Shown here: positions 27,709 to 36,407 of the stretch, one piece after another
How positions within the stretch are numbered: the first letter of the stretch is position 1
Layout of the letters: the number at the start of each line of letters is the position of its first letter
NCBI RefSeq assembly: GCF_014635885.1
Contig: NZ_BMDR01000007.1
Coordinates: 1-64,000, forward strand
Reading direction: 5' to 3'
Source: Acinetobacter vivianii
GTDB taxonomy: Bacteria > Pseudomonadota > Gammaproteobacteria > Pseudomonadales > Moraxellaceae
Length of the DNA: 64,000 bases
Program-made: the position numbers and the translations under genes
Notes under the pieces: model-generated
Database searches by the model: none
The model's input: only the letters and a program-made list of their open reading frames with translations
Told to the model about the DNA's origin: nothing

Positions 27709-29664
27709 ATGTGCTCAAAAATATATGCTGGTGTTGTCGCTAGCCTAAGCTTATTGTTCGCACCTTATAGTGTGGCAGCAATTAAAGAATATCATCTCAA
27801 TATTAATCAGGGCACTGTCAATGTGACAGGTAAACCCGTACAACGTATTACCGTGAATAGGAAATTTATTGCGCCGCTGCTTGAATTTGAGGAGGGGGAT
27901 GAAGCTGTCATTCATGTTCATAACCAGCTCAAAGATCAAGATACTTCTTTACACTGGCATGGTCTGCTTTTACCCGGGCTCATGGATGGTGTGCCAGGCT
28001 TTAATGGTTTCAAAGGTATTAAGCCGAATGGTAGTTTTGAGTACCGTTTTAAGGTTCGCCAAAATGGTACTTACTGGTATCACGCGCACAGCAAGGGGCA
28101 GGAACAGGATGGTTTATATGGCCCTTTGGTGATTTATCCAAAAGGTAAGCAGCCTGTCGCAGCACATGAAAAAGCTGAACGTGATTATGTGGTGATGTTG
28201 TCTGATTTCCATGAAACTGAAAGTGACAAGATCATGGCAAATCTGAAGAAATCAGCCGAGTATTATCAGAACCAGCGTGAAACAGTTGGCGATGTCTGGA
28301 AACAGTTCAAGCAACAAGGGTTGAAAGCAACTTGGCAAGATCGCTCGATGTGGAACCAGATGCGCATGCTGAAAACGGACTTGTCCGATGTTACGGGTTA
28401 TACCTTTTTGGTGAATGGGCAGACGCCACAACAAAACTGGACTGGAGCTTTTAAGGCGGGTGAAAAGGTACGTTTGCGTTTTATCAATGCATCGGCGATG
28501 TCATTTTTTGATGTACGTATACCTAACCTGAAAATGACCGTGATCAGTGCCGATGGACAGCCAGTAAAGCCTATTCCTGTAGATGAGTTCCGTATTGGTA
28601 CGGCAGAAACTTATGATGTGTTGGTCGAACCGAAACAGGCACATTATCAAATTGAAGCAGAGTCGATTGATCGTTCTGGTTTTGCTATTGCCTCATTGCA
28701 GAATGAAATGGTGACCACTCCGACGAGGGTTCAGATTCCCAAAGCACGTCCACGTGCCTTATTAACCATGGAAGACATGGGCATGGATCATGGTTCGCAT
28801 GGTCAAATGAAAATGGGCGAAATGGACCATAGTCAGCACCAGATGCCACAGGAAAAAACGAAGACTGTAACAACCTCGCAATCAGCCATGGATCACAGCG
28901 CGCATACGCAAATGAACATGAGCAAGATGGATCATGGCCAACATCAGACTGCTCAGGACAAACAGGCCGATGCCTCTAAACAACATGCAGGCATGGATCA
29001 TGGTTCACATGAAAATATGGACATGTCGCAAATGGATCATAGTGCCCATGCAGAAATGAACATGAGCAATATGGAGCATCGCCAACATCAAATGAAGGAC
29101 TCTTCTGAAAAAGAAGGCGCGCATACTGTACAGGGCTGGGCCAATGCAGCAACCCCAGCAGGTCAGAAAGCCCTAACGTATGCTGATCTGCAATCATTGC
29201 AACCCCAGCCAGAAAAATATAGCCGTCCAGCAGAACGTGAAGTGGTGATTCGTCTGGGCGGAACCATGGAACGTTATATCTGGACCATTGATGGCAAGAA
29301 GTTTAGTGATCCTGACTTTAAACCTTTAACTGTGCGTTATGGTGAACGTATCCGTCTGAAATTTGTCAATGACAGTATGATGGCGCATCCGATGCATTTA
29401 CATGGCATGTTTATGCAACTGGAAAATGGTCAGGCACCGCAAGATATGCCAAATAAACATACAGTGATTGTACCGCCTGGCAAGACGGTAACAGCTTTGT
29501 TGACTGCGGATGAATTAGGAGAATGGGCAATCCATTGTCACCTGTTATATCACATGAGCGCAGGCATGATGAGTAAGCTGATCGTTGCCAATGTAGACGA
29601 TTCAAAAACTCCAGTTCAAGCCCCTGTTCAATCATCTCAAGGAGCGAGCCATGCACATCACTAA
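27709..29664 (+). CDS. copA: Copper-resistance multicopper oxidase CopA
   Basis: CopA is a periplasmic cuproxidase that oxidises Cu(I) and helps tolerate copper. The 651-residue protein has three cupredoxin parts with all four copper motifs: HWHG near residue 84, WYHAHSKGQ near 125, HPMHLHGMFM near 563 and HCHLLYHMSAGMM near 609. Between them lies a Met/His-rich linker (about 357-463) with repeated MDHGSH- and MDHSQH-type units. The signal peptide lacks a twin arginine, whereas many CopA proteins use Tat. CopB follows with an overlap of 14 bases. Confidence 0.95.
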   Translation: MCSKIYAGVVASLSLLFAPYSVAAIKEYHLNINQGTVNVTGKPVQRITVNRKFIAPLLEFEEGDEAVIHVHNQLKDQDTSLHWHGLLLPGLMDGVPGFNGFKGIKPNGSFEYRFKVRQNGTYWYHAHSKGQEQDGLYGPLVIYPKGKQPVAAHEKAERDYVVMLSDFHETESDKIMANLKKSAEYYQNQRETVGDVWKQFKQQGLKATWQDRSMWNQMRMLKTDLSDVTGYTFLVNGQTPQQNWTGAFKAGEKVRLRFINASAMSFFDVRIPNLKMTVISADGQPVKPIPVDEFRIGTAETYDVLVEPKQAHYQIEAESIDRSGFAIASLQNEMVTTPTRVQIPKARPRALLTMEDMGMDHGSHGQMKMGEMDHSQHQMPQEKTKTVTTSQSAMDHSAHTQMNMSKMDHGQHQTAQDKQADASKQHAGMDHGSHENMDMSQMDHSAHAEMNMSNMEHRQHQMKDSSEKEGAHTVQGWANAATPAGQKALTYADLQSLQPQPEKYSRPAEREVVIRLGGTMERYIWTIDGKKFSDPDFKPLTVRYGERIRLKFVNDSMMAHPMHLHGMFMQLENGQAPQDMPNKHTVIVPPGKTVTALLTADELGEWAIHCHLLYHMSAGMMSKLIVANVDDSKTPVQAPVQSSQGASHAHH

Positions 29665-30556
29665 GCAAGTTTCTAAAATGAAACGATATACACAATTGTT
29701 GGCAATCGGTGGCATGGTTTCTTCGTTGAGTGGACTAGCTTATGCGCATGAAGGGCATGACGCCATGATGCAAATGCAAATGTCTTCCCAGCAGAATATG
29801 CCTGTAGCTGCTTCATCTACGATGGATCATTCACAGCATCAACATCAGACAACAGTTCAGCAACCGCCTGAAACAGAACATGGGCAGCACGACCATACCC
29901 GTGAACATGGTGGGCAAATCTATCAATCGACTCAGTTGGATAACGCATGGTTGCTGGATGAAGATGGCAAGGGTACGCTTAAGTCTAAATTAAAAACTTG
30001 GGTGGGTAGTGATGAAAATAAATTGTTTATCAATGCCGATTATACTAAGGCTGAGTCTGAAAAATCGGAGCAACGTATTGCGGCTCTGTATAGCCATAAT
30101 ATTTCAGATTTTTGGGATGTCCAAGCTGGTATAAATTACCGTTATAACGCTGAGCAGCAAGTCGATAAGGAACAGTTTGAAGGTGTCATTGGTTTACATG
30201 GCATGGCTCAATACTTCTTTGAAACCGATGCACATCTGTATGCGGGACAGGATCAGCAATGGCGCTTTGTGCTAGAAACAGAACGTGATTTCTTGCTCAC
30301 ACAAAAGCTGATTATGCAGCCTTATCTGGAAATGCAATGGGTGCTGCGAGATGAATCCAAATACGCTGCCAAAACAGGGCTTGCCGATGCAGAAGTGGGG
30401 ATTAAAACCCGATATGAAATTGTGAAGAATCGTGTGATGCCTTTTATTGATGTGGCTTATGGCTATAACAAGGGGCGCAAGGCGACTGACTGGCAAGAAG
30501 CCACTGATTCTGAAACAGGTTGGATCTATGGTGCAGGACTTACGCTAAAGTTTTGA
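29651..30556 (+). CDS. copB: Copper-resistance outer-membrane protein CopB
   Basis: The 301-residue protein matches CopB. A signal peptide (ends SGLAYAH) precedes a Met/His-rich segment (HEGHDAMMQMQM and MDHSQHQHQ) and a predicted beta-barrel of about 200 residues ending in YGAGLTLKF. CopB-type proteins sit in the outer membrane and sequester copper. AAGGAG seven bases before the ATG favours 29651; an internal ATG at 29678 would also leave a signal peptide. It overlaps copA. Confidence 0.93.
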   Translation: MHITKQVSKMKRYTQLLAIGGMVSSLSGLAYAHEGHDAMMQMQMSSQQNMPVAASSTMDHSQHQHQTTVQQPPETEHGQHDHTREHGGQIYQSTQLDNAWLLDEDGKGTLKSKLKTWVGSDENKLFINADYTKAESEKSEQRIAALYSHNISDFWDVQAGINYRYNAEQQVDKEQFEGVIGLHGMAQYFFETDAHLYAGQDQQWRFVLETERDFLLTQKLIMQPYLEMQWVLRDESKYAAKTGLADAEVGIKTRYEIVKNRVMPFIDVAYGYNKGRKATDWQEATDSETGWIYGAGLTLKF

Positions 30557-30582
30557 TATTTTGTTTAAAATGTCATTTTTTC

Positions 30583-30618
30583 AAGATACTGTTGGTTTAT
30601 ACTAACAGTATCTTTTTT
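30583..30618 (+). terminator. Intrinsic terminator after copB
   Basis: A perfect 10-bp stem (AGATACTGTT with AACAGTATCT) with a 10-base loop is followed by a T6 run. It closes the cop operon. Confidence 0.9.
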
Positions 30619-30638
30619 GAGTCATTCATGGTGCATAA

Positions 30639-31130
30639 ATGGCTTTAGAACAACAAGACAATCCAATAAGAGATAAAAATACTCACGCTCCTTCGTCGGG
30701 CGAAAAGCCGCAGCGCGTATCTACTTCTCAGCTTGAACTGATTCCACTTGATGGCAGCATGTATGTCAGTTTTTATCATATTCCTGATATGAGGAGTGAT
30801 ATAGAACAACAACGGGTAAGGCAAGCTCTCATTCCTTTTTCGGAACTGCTCATTGAACATTGCATTGATGTCGATGCCCGTCATTTGGCGCTTTATCATC
30901 AAGTTCCAATTGAGGCTATTACTGTGGCTTTAATGCGCTTAAATCTGGGTGCTGAGCTACAACAAACCATGCCGCATTATGAACCTTTGGAACTTGCAAC
31001 AGCCAAGAAAAAGACGCATGCAGGTCAATTTAACCCTTCACATGAAACTGCTTTGAACCAGCTGCAACAGTTTTTATCCAAGCTTATTGAACGTTTCGAA
31101 CAATGGTTAAAAGCCTTACGAAAGAAATAG
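30639..31130 (+). CDS. Hypothetical protein, 163 aa
   Basis: I do not recognise this protein. It is soluble, without a signal peptide or membrane segment. The first 30 residues are polar and probably disordered. The middle (LELIPLDGSMYVSFYHIPDM and later DARHLALYHQVPIEAITVAL) looks folded, and the C-terminal 30 residues form a basic amphipathic helix (LIERFEQWLKALRKK) that could bind nucleic acid or membrane. It starts 83 bases after copB, beyond the terminator, so it is not obviously copper-linked. Confidence 0.65.
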   Translation: MALEQQDNPIRDKNTHAPSSGEKPQRVSTSQLELIPLDGSMYVSFYHIPDMRSDIEQQRVRQALIPFSELLIEHCIDVDARHLALYHQVPIEAITVALMRLNLGAELQQTMPHYEPLELATAKKKTHAGQFNPSHETALNQLQQFLSKLIERFEQWLKALRKK

Positions 31131-31220
31131 GATGAGTCGCTGATCATGGCTCAAAATTTCATTTAAGTTGATACATAACACCGCACATCATGGTTTATTT
31201 TACAGTACACTGCTGGGCTT

Positions 31221-31266
31221 AGGAGGACGACCTCCCTCGAAAGAATCACGTTGGGACGACCCAACC
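31221..31266 (+). promoter_or_regulatory. Guanidine-II riboswitch (mini-ykkC)
   Basis: Two small hairpins each carry an ACGA tetraloop, the hallmark of the mini-ykkC / guanidine-II class. The first is GGAGG-ACGA-CCTCC (31222-31235); the second is GTTGGG-ACGA-CCCAAC (31250-31265). They are joined by a 14-base linker and lie 26 bases before a gdx gene. Guanidine-II RNAs bind one guanidinium per loop and raise expression of such exporters. The class call is well supported by sequence. Confidence 0.95.
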
Positions 31267-31290
31267 CTTGATAAAGTTGAGCGTAATAAA

Positions 31291-31608
31291 ATGGCGTGGG
31301 CAATTTTAGTTTTGGCAGGTATTTTTGAAGTGATCTGGGCATACTCGATGAAGTTGTCTGAAGGATTCACCAAGTTAACGCCAAGTATCATAACGATTGT
31401 TTTCATGGTGTTAAGTGTGGTGTTGCTGTCGATGTCAATGCGTACACTTCCGCTAGGAACGGCATATACCATCTGGACCGGGATTGGTGCGATTGGATCT
31501 TTTATTGTCGGGATCATGGTCTTAAATGAACCAATGACTGCGATGCGGATGATTGCAGCGGTTTTGATCGTATCAGGTTTGATGTTGATGAAGCTCTCAT
31601 CAAATTAA
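31291..31608 (+). CDS. gdx: Guanidinium exporter Gdx (SugE subfamily, SMR)
   Basis: This 105-residue, four-TM small multidrug resistance protein is Gdx, which exports guanidinium in exchange for protons. The conserved glutamate is in AGIFEVIWAYSMKLSEGFTK near residue 13, and WAYSMK and the G-T-A-Y-T-I-W-T-G segment mark the Gdx rather than the EmrE branch. The chosen ATG follows the riboswitch; in-frame codons further upstream translate the riboswitch itself and are not coding. The upstream guanidine-II riboswitch fixes the substrate. Confidence 0.95.
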   Translation: MAWAILVLAGIFEVIWAYSMKLSEGFTKLTPSIITIVFMVLSVVLLSMSMRTLPLGTAYTIWTGIGAIGSFIVGIMVLNEPMTAMRMIAAVLIVSGLMLMKLSSN

Positions 31609-31623
31609 TGGTTTAAGGAGAAC

Positions 31624-32115
31624 ATGATGCAACTGGTTTATATGTATATGGATTCGCCTGTTGGCGCATTAAAGCTGGTTGCACATGATCAGGCATTGGT
31701 TGCGGTGATGTGGGATAACGAAGATCATAAACGGGTTCGTTTGGCCGAGTTGGTTGAAGATCGCCAGCATCCAATGTTGCATAAAGTGAAACAACAATTA
31801 GAAGAATATTTTGCAGGGCAACGTCAGCAATTTGATTTACCTCTGGATTTTCAGGGAACTGCCTTTCAGAAACAGGTTTGGCAAGCATTATTGAATATTC
31901 CTTATGGGGAAACGCGCAGTTATAAAGAGATTGCCGTTCAGTTGGGGAATGAAAAAGCAGTGCGTGCGGTGGGTGCTGCCAATGGCAAGAATCCGATTTC
32001 GATTATTGCGCCGTGTCATCGGGTGATTGGTTCGAGTGGGGCGTTGGTGGGTTTTGCGGGTGGTCTGGATAAGAAGCAGATTTTACTCAATTTAGAGCAA
32101 AGCCAAATTTCATAA
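31624..32115 (+). CDS. ogt: Methylated-DNA--protein-cysteine methyltransferase
   Basis: This protein takes the methyl group of O6-methylguanine onto its own cysteine. The acceptor cysteine is in the PCHRVIG motif near residue 129. The segments FQKQVWQALLNIPYGETRSY and RAVGAANGKNPI are family-typical. The 163-residue size fits the Ogt type, without an Ada domain. AAGGAG lies at 31615-31620; ATG 31624 is three bases away and ATG 31627 six, so the second may be used. It is 15 bases after gdx and probably in the same transcript. Confidence 0.93.
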   Translation: MMQLVYMYMDSPVGALKLVAHDQALVAVMWDNEDHKRVRLAELVEDRQHPMLHKVKQQLEEYFAGQRQQFDLPLDFQGTAFQKQVWQALLNIPYGETRSYKEIAVQLGNEKAVRAVGAANGKNPISIIAPCHRVIGSSGALVGFAGGLDKKQILLNLEQSQIS

Positions 32116-32264
32116 TCTGTATTGTTAATACTCGATTTTCATTTCTTTTTGGAATAAGCTACCAAAGCAGATATGAATCAACATATTTTATGACTTGAAC
32201 TGTAAATAAATTACTGACGAGACGGTATCTTGTCTAGCGTAATTCAATTATAGGAATAACCTTC

Positions 32265-32400
32265 GGTTCGAGTTACTTTGGTTTCGCCCAAAGTAACCAA
32301 AGGCATTGTCATCTACAAAACCTGTTCACTTGTGGCATTTGTTTTTTATCTATCGCAGAAACGAGATATTACAGATACTACGCAGGTTGTAGATGACCTT
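32265..32400. repeat. Palindromic repeat-like region between ogt and argJ
   Basis: The 352-base gap 32116-32467 contains a perfect 10-bp hairpin (GTTACTTTGG at 32272-32281 with CCAAAGTAAC at 32288-32297). Beside it is an imperfect inverted repeat with arms at 32309-32324 and 32383-32396 (core TCATCTACA / TGTAGATGA). The arrangement resembles a dispersed extragenic palindrome or a small mobile-element remnant. I see no gene here. Dispersed copies cannot be shown from one window. Confidence 0.5.
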
Positions 32401-32467
32401 TCCGAGTCTCATATGTAGGGTATGGATTCATTTTCTTTTTCATAACAAATTGAATGGAAGTTTAAAA

Positions 32468-33688
32468 ATGGCTGTTGGTGACGTAACTATGCCACTTATG
32501 CATGTGGTGCAGGGTGTAAAAATTGGCTCAACTGAGGCGTATGTACGTTATCCAAATCGACGAGATTTAGTCATTTTTGAATTTGCTGAAGGATCAAAGG
32601 TTGCTGGGGTATTTACCCAAAGCGCTTTTGCGGCTGCGCCGGTTCAATTGAGTAAAAAGCATTTAGCAGAAAATACACCACGTTACCTGATCATCAATAC
32701 GGGTAATGCCAATGCTGCAACAGGTACAGTTGGTTATAAAAATGCAGAAACCACATGTGCCAAGTTAGCTGAATTAACTGGTGTGCAAACTAACCAGATT
32801 TTACCGTTTTCAACAGGTGTAATTGGTGAACAATTGCCGATTGAACGCTTGGTTCAAGGCATTCAGCCTGCATTAAATGAGTTAAATGCAGATCGTTGGG
32901 CTGAAGCGGCATCTGGCATCATGACCACGGACACCACACCGAAAGGCGCATCTGAGCAGTTCGAACTGGATGGCGTGACTTATACCATGACAGGCATCAG
33001 TAAAGGTGCGGGCATGATCCGTCCGAATATGGCGACTATGCTGAGCTTTGTTGCAACTGATGCACCGATTAGCCAAGAACTGGTACAGCGTTTATTGCAA
33101 ACCACGGTTGAGCATTCCTTTAACCGCATCACGATTGATGGTGATACATCGACCAATGACTCTTGTATCTTTGTGGCTACAGGTTTGGCCGGTGGCGCTG
33201 AAATCCAGCGTCAGGAAGATGCGCGTTATCAACACGTTCTTGCCGTGCTTGCACGTATCATGGATCGTCTGGCGCAATTAATCGTACGTGATGGTGAAGG
33301 TGCAACCAAATTCATCACGGTTCAGGTTGAGGGTGGAGCAAATACGCAAGAGTGTTGTGATGTGGCGTATAGTGTTGCAGAGTCACCACTCATTAAAACC
33401 GCATTATTTGCTTCAGATCCAAACTGGGGACGTATTGTGATGGCCATTGGTAAGGCGGGCGTGCCAAACCTAGATAGTAGCAAGGTTCAAGTCTGGTTGG
33501 GCGATGTGCAAATCTGTCTGGATGGTGGTGCAAACCCAGACTATACCGAAGAAGCGGGCGCTGCGGTGATGGCTGAAAAAGAAATTACCATTCGTATTGA
33601 TCTTGGTCGTGGTACGGCAAAAGACACGGTTTATACCTGTGACTTTTCTTATGACTATGTAAAAATTAATGCCGATTATCGCTCATAA
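32468..33688 (+). CDS. argJ: Arginine biosynthesis bifunctional protein ArgJ
   Basis: ArgJ transfers acetyl groups between N-acetylornithine and glutamate, and in many organisms can also acetylate glutamate from acetyl-CoA. The 406-residue protein autocleaves at the Ala-Thr bond in [11 protein letters not shown], leaving the threonine as nucleophile. Other landmarks are [20 protein letters not shown], and [15 protein letters not shown] upstream fixes ATG 32468; an earlier in-frame codon at 32393 begins inside the repeat region and is rejected. Confidence 0.96.
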   Translation: MAVGDVTMPLMHVVQGVKIGSTEAYVRYPNRRDLVIFEFAEGSKVAGVFTQSAFAAAPVQLSKKHLAENTPRYLIINTGNANAATGTVGYKNAETTCAKLAELTGVQTNQILPFSTGVIGEQLPIERLVQGIQPALNELNADRWAEAASGIMTTDTTPKGASEQFELDGVTYTMTGISKGAGMIRPNMATMLSFVATDAPISQELVQRLLQTTVEHSFNRITIDGDTSTNDSCIFVATGLAGGAEIQRQEDARYQHVLAVLARIMDRLAQLIVRDGEGATKFITVQVEGGANTQECCDVAYSVAESPLIKTALFASDPNWGRIVMAIGKAGVPNLDSSKVQVWLGDVQICLDGGANPDYTEEAGAAVMAEKEITIRIDLGRGTAKDTVYTCDFSYDYVKINADYRS

Positions 33689-33703
33689 ATTTGCGTTATA
33701 ATG

Positions 33704-33729
33704 AAGCCTCCACAGTGGGGCTTTTTTTA
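33704..33729 (+). terminator. Intrinsic terminator after argJ
   Basis: AAGCC/GGCTT with a bulged T in the left arm (AAGCCTCCA with TGGGGCTT) forms a hairpin followed by T7, 16 bases past the argJ stop. Confidence 0.75.
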
Positions 33730-33831
33730 TAAGCTGGTTTGTGGACAGTGTGATTCTCAACAAATAATCACCCAGACACCCACGTTATAGGTTTGCAGTA
33801 ATGCAAGCACGCAGGATAGAGAAGACGTTTT

Positions 33832-34896
33832 ATGAATGATGCGAATTTAATTGCGAACGAAGCCAAAAATATTGTGCAGGCGCATTTAGATCGTTTGGGT
33901 GAGCCAAAGGACAATAGCCTTAGCCCAGAAGTGAAACAAGAAAAGTTCGCTCAAATCGCAGCAGAACTTAAAAAACGCAATGCTGTGCTTGTGGCGCACT
34001 ATTACTGTGATCCAGAAGTGCAAGAGCTTGCTGAACTGACAGGTGGTTGTGTTTCTGACTCATTGGAAATGGCGCGTTTTGGTCGTGATCATCCTGCGAC
34101 AACATTGGTGGTGGCTGGTGTGAAGTTTATGGGGGAGACCTCAAAAATCTTATCACCTGAGAAAACGGTATTAATGCCAACTTTGGAAGCAACTTGCTCA
34201 CTTGACTTGGGCTGTCCAGTGGATGAGTTCGCTGCATTCTGTGATCAACATCCTGATCATACCGTGGTGGTCTATGCCAATACTTCAGCAGCAGTGAAAG
34301 CACGTGCGGATTGGGTGGTGACTTCAAGCTGTGCGGTTGAGATCATTGAACATCTCGATAGTTTAGGTGAAAAAATTATTTGGGCGCCTGATCAGCATCT
34401 CGGTCGCTATATCCAGAAAAAAACCGGCGCTGACATGTTGTTATGGGATGGTGCGTGTATCGTACATGAAGAGTTCCGTGCCCGTGGCATTACGCAAATG
34501 AAAGCGCTTTATCCAGATGCAGCGGTTTTGGTGCATCCAGAGTCACCTGAATCGGTGGTGGATATTGCAGATGCTGTGGGAAGCACTTCGCAACTGATCA
34601 AAGCGGCCCAGACTTTACCGCATAAGCAAATGATCGTGGCAACCGACCGTGGTATTTTCTATAAAATGCAACAAGCAGTGCCAGATAAAGAATTATTTGA
34701 AGCGCCAACCGCAGGTGAGGGGGCAACTTGTCGTTCATGTGCGCATTGTCCTTGGATGGCAATGAATGAACTTGATGGAATTCTGCATGTATTACAGCAT
34801 GCTGATCAAGAAATACACGTTGATCCAGCTTTGGCGGAACGCGCTAAATTGCCTTTAGATCGAATGTTGAACTTTAGTGCCTCATTAAAGCGTTAA
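33832..34896 (+). CDS. nadA: Quinolinate synthase
   Basis: NadA condenses iminoaspartate with dihydroxyacetone phosphate to quinolinate, using a 4Fe-4S cluster. The 354-residue protein has the family segments [20 protein letters not shown] and [12 protein letters not shown], and three candidate cluster cysteines, in [16 protein letters not shown] and [10 protein letters not shown]. Its partner nadB is not in the window. Terminators or promoters of the gene are not clear. Confidence 0.96.
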   Translation: MNDANLIANEAKNIVQAHLDRLGEPKDNSLSPEVKQEKFAQIAAELKKRNAVLVAHYYCDPEVQELAELTGGCVSDSLEMARFGRDHPATTLVVAGVKFMGETSKILSPEKTVLMPTLEATCSLDLGCPVDEFAAFCDQHPDHTVVVYANTSAAVKARADWVVTSSCAVEIIEHLDSLGEKIIWAPDQHLGRYIQKKTGADMLLWDGACIVHEEFRARGITQMKALYPDAAVLVHPESPESVVDIADAVGSTSQLIKAAQTLPHKQMIVATDRGIFYKMQQAVPDKELFEAPTAGEGATCRSCAHCPWMAMNELDGILHVLQHADQEIHVDPALAERAKLPLDRMLNFSASLKR

Positions 34897-34962
34897 AAAG
34901 CATCAAGATGCTTGTTAAATATACATTTGGTAAGGATTTTTAATATTTTTGAAAAATAGGTG

Positions 34963-34991
34963 TTGACGTTCCAGAGCGTCGCGCCTAGAAT
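34963..34991 (+). promoter_or_regulatory. Strong promoter of the tRNA operon
   Basis: TTGACG at 34963-34968 and TAGAAT at 34986-34991 are separated by exactly 17 bases and followed by a GC-rich discriminator (GCACACC). This is the layout of growth-rate-controlled stable-RNA promoters, 45 bases before the first tRNA. Confidence 0.88.
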
Positions 34992-35036
34992 GCACACCGT
35001 ACCGCACGATGTGCGATACACTAAAAGCTGAGAAAT

Positions 35037-35113
35037 CGGAGCATAGCACAGCCTGGTAGTGCACCTGGTTTGGGACCAGGGGGTCGTAGGTTCGAATCCT
35101 ACTGCTCCGACCA
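35037..35113 (+). tRNA. tRNA-Pro (anticodon TGG), copy 1
   Basis: The 77-base gene folds into a cloverleaf: acceptor CGGAGCA pairs with TGCTCCG, the anticodon loop is TTTGGGA, the T arm contains GGTTCGAATCC, and CCA is encoded. It is identical to the copy at 35376-35452. Confidence 0.97.
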
Positions 35114-35183
35114 TTTAAAATAGTGTTGTAAAACATTAGTTTAAGATCGGCGAAGTATCGCTTGATATTATTATCATCGTTAT

Positions 35184-35260
35184 GCGCCTGTAGCTCAGTT
35201 GGATAGAGCATCCGCCTTCTAAGCGGATGGTCACAGGTTCGAATCCTGTCAGGCGCGCCA
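35184..35260 (+). tRNA. tRNA-Arg (anticodon TCT)
   Basis: The 77-base gene starts GCGCCTGTAGCTCAG, has anticodon TCT in the loop CTTCTAA, T arm GGTTCGAATCC, and ends in GGCGCGCCA with encoded CCA. It reads AGA and AGG codons. Confidence 0.97.
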
Positions 35261-35294
35261 TCTGGTCGCTTGGTACATAGAACTAAATTTTGAT

Positions 35295-35371
35295 GGTGGA
35301 TGTAGCTCAGTTGGTAGAGCCCTGGATTGTGATTCCAGTTGTCGCGGGTTCGAATCCCGTCATTCACCCCA
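35295..35371 (+). tRNA. tRNA-His (anticodon GTG)
   Basis: The gene has anticodon GTG within TTGTGAT, an encoded G at position -1 (35295) opposite C73, as required for histidyl-tRNA synthetase, acceptor arms GTGGATG and CATTCAC, and an encoded CCA. Confidence 0.97.
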
Positions 35372-35375
35372 ATTT

Positions 35376-35452
35376 CGGAGCATAGCACAGCCTGGTAGTG
35401 CACCTGGTTTGGGACCAGGGGGTCGTAGGTTCGAATCCTACTGCTCCGACCA
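35376..35452 (+). tRNA. tRNA-Pro (anticodon TGG), copy 2
   Basis: This gene is identical over its full 77 bases to the first proline tRNA in the operon and starts only four bases after the histidine tRNA. The repeat suggests a recent duplication or gene conversion within the cluster. Confidence 0.97.
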
Positions 35453-35475
35453 TCATCTTAAAGATGAGATAAAAT

Positions 35476-35498
35476 ACCGCTAATTTAGCGGTTTTTTT
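35476..35498 (+). terminator. Intrinsic terminator of the tRNA operon
   Basis: ACCGCTA pairs with TAGCGGT around a three-base loop and is followed by T6, 24 bases after the last tRNA. Confidence 0.9.
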
Positions 35499-35594
35499 AC
35501 GTCTGGATTTTTTCCTATCTTAAAATATGATATTTATAAAACTTATTAAAATTATTTTGTTAAATGTTTAAAAATTATAAGTGGGGTCGGGGAT

Positions 35595-36230
35595 ATGTTT
35601 TTCTATTTCATTCTAATGTTTATTCTATTCATTTTGATTGCTTATTTAAAATCACCGCATTTTAAAGGTAAAGTCGGTGAGATGCAGGTTTCAGCCGATG
35701 TGACTAAGAACCTAGGTGAGGAATATATCTTATTAAATAATTGTACGCTGCCAGATCACGAACAAGGTACCACACAAATTGATCATATTCTAATAAGCCC
35801 TTATGGGATTTTTATTATCGAAACCAAAAATTATACAGGCTGGATTTTTGGCAATGCACGGCAAAAACAGTGGACGCAGAAAATTTATAAAAAAAGTTAT
35901 AAGTTTCAAAACCCTTTGCATCAGAACTATAAACATACCAAAGTACTGGAAACGGTTTTAAATGATGTTGTAGCACCTGAATATATTCATTCGGTTATTG
36001 TATTTACCGCACGGAGTGAATTTAAAACAGAAATGCCTGAAAATGTATGTCGCGGTAAATCATGGTTAAACTATATAAAAGGTTTTAATCAAGAAGTGAT
36101 TAGTCCGATGAAACAAAAAAGAATTCGTTATCGCATAGAAAAAGAAGTGCTGGAGCCTTCTTGGAAAACAGACCGACAGCATGTGGAACACTTAAAACAG
36201 AAAAAGCTGGAGAAAGAATCTTTTTCCTGA
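35595..36230 (+). CDS. Membrane-anchored NERD domain protein
   Basis: The 211-residue protein starts with a hydrophobic helix (MFFYFILMFILFILIAYL), then a nuclease-related domain (NERD). The NERD pattern is visible in GKVGEMQVSADV and TTQIDHILISPYGIFIIETKNY, whose D...E-x-K resembles the restriction endonuclease-like core (Asp and Glu-x-Lys). The C-terminal tail is basic. NERD proteins have been linked to DNA processing, but the role here is unknown. It stands alone after the tRNA operon. Confidence 0.83.
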   Translation: MFFYFILMFILFILIAYLKSPHFKGKVGEMQVSADVTKNLGEEYILLNNCTLPDHEQGTTQIDHILISPYGIFIIETKNYTGWIFGNARQKQWTQKIYKKSYKFQNPLHQNYKHTKVLETVLNDVVAPEYIHSVIVFTARSEFKTEMPENVCRGKSWLNYIKGFNQEVISPMKQKRIRYRIEKEVLEPSWKTDRQHVEHLKQKKLEKESFS

Positions 36231-36407
36231 TTTTGAATACTGGCGATTTACTTCATGTGATTTGCGCGATTTTACGCTTGTGGTTTGATCGAGATCACGT
36301 TAACTTGCATTTTATGTATTAACTTGTTTATACAACGATAACAGTATTGAAATGCCAGATTTGGCATAATATTGCCGCTTTTTAAAAAGAAAAAACAGAG
36401 TATAGAG

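Noticed and set aside
28780..29100. Met/His repeats in copA as a mobile or CRISPR-like repeat
   Set aside because: The repeats are imperfect at DNA level and encode a Met/His-rich linker in a continuous frame, which fits copper binding.
31168..31290. N-terminal extension of the Gdx frame
   Set aside because: It would translate the guanidine-II riboswitch. Gdx proteins start at MAWAILVLAG.
34915..35403. Long minus-strand open frame (162 codons) across the tRNA genes
   Set aside because: It translates tRNA-Pro, tRNA-Arg and tRNA-His backwards. Similar artefacts are common in databases; the tRNA cloverleafs explain the sequence.
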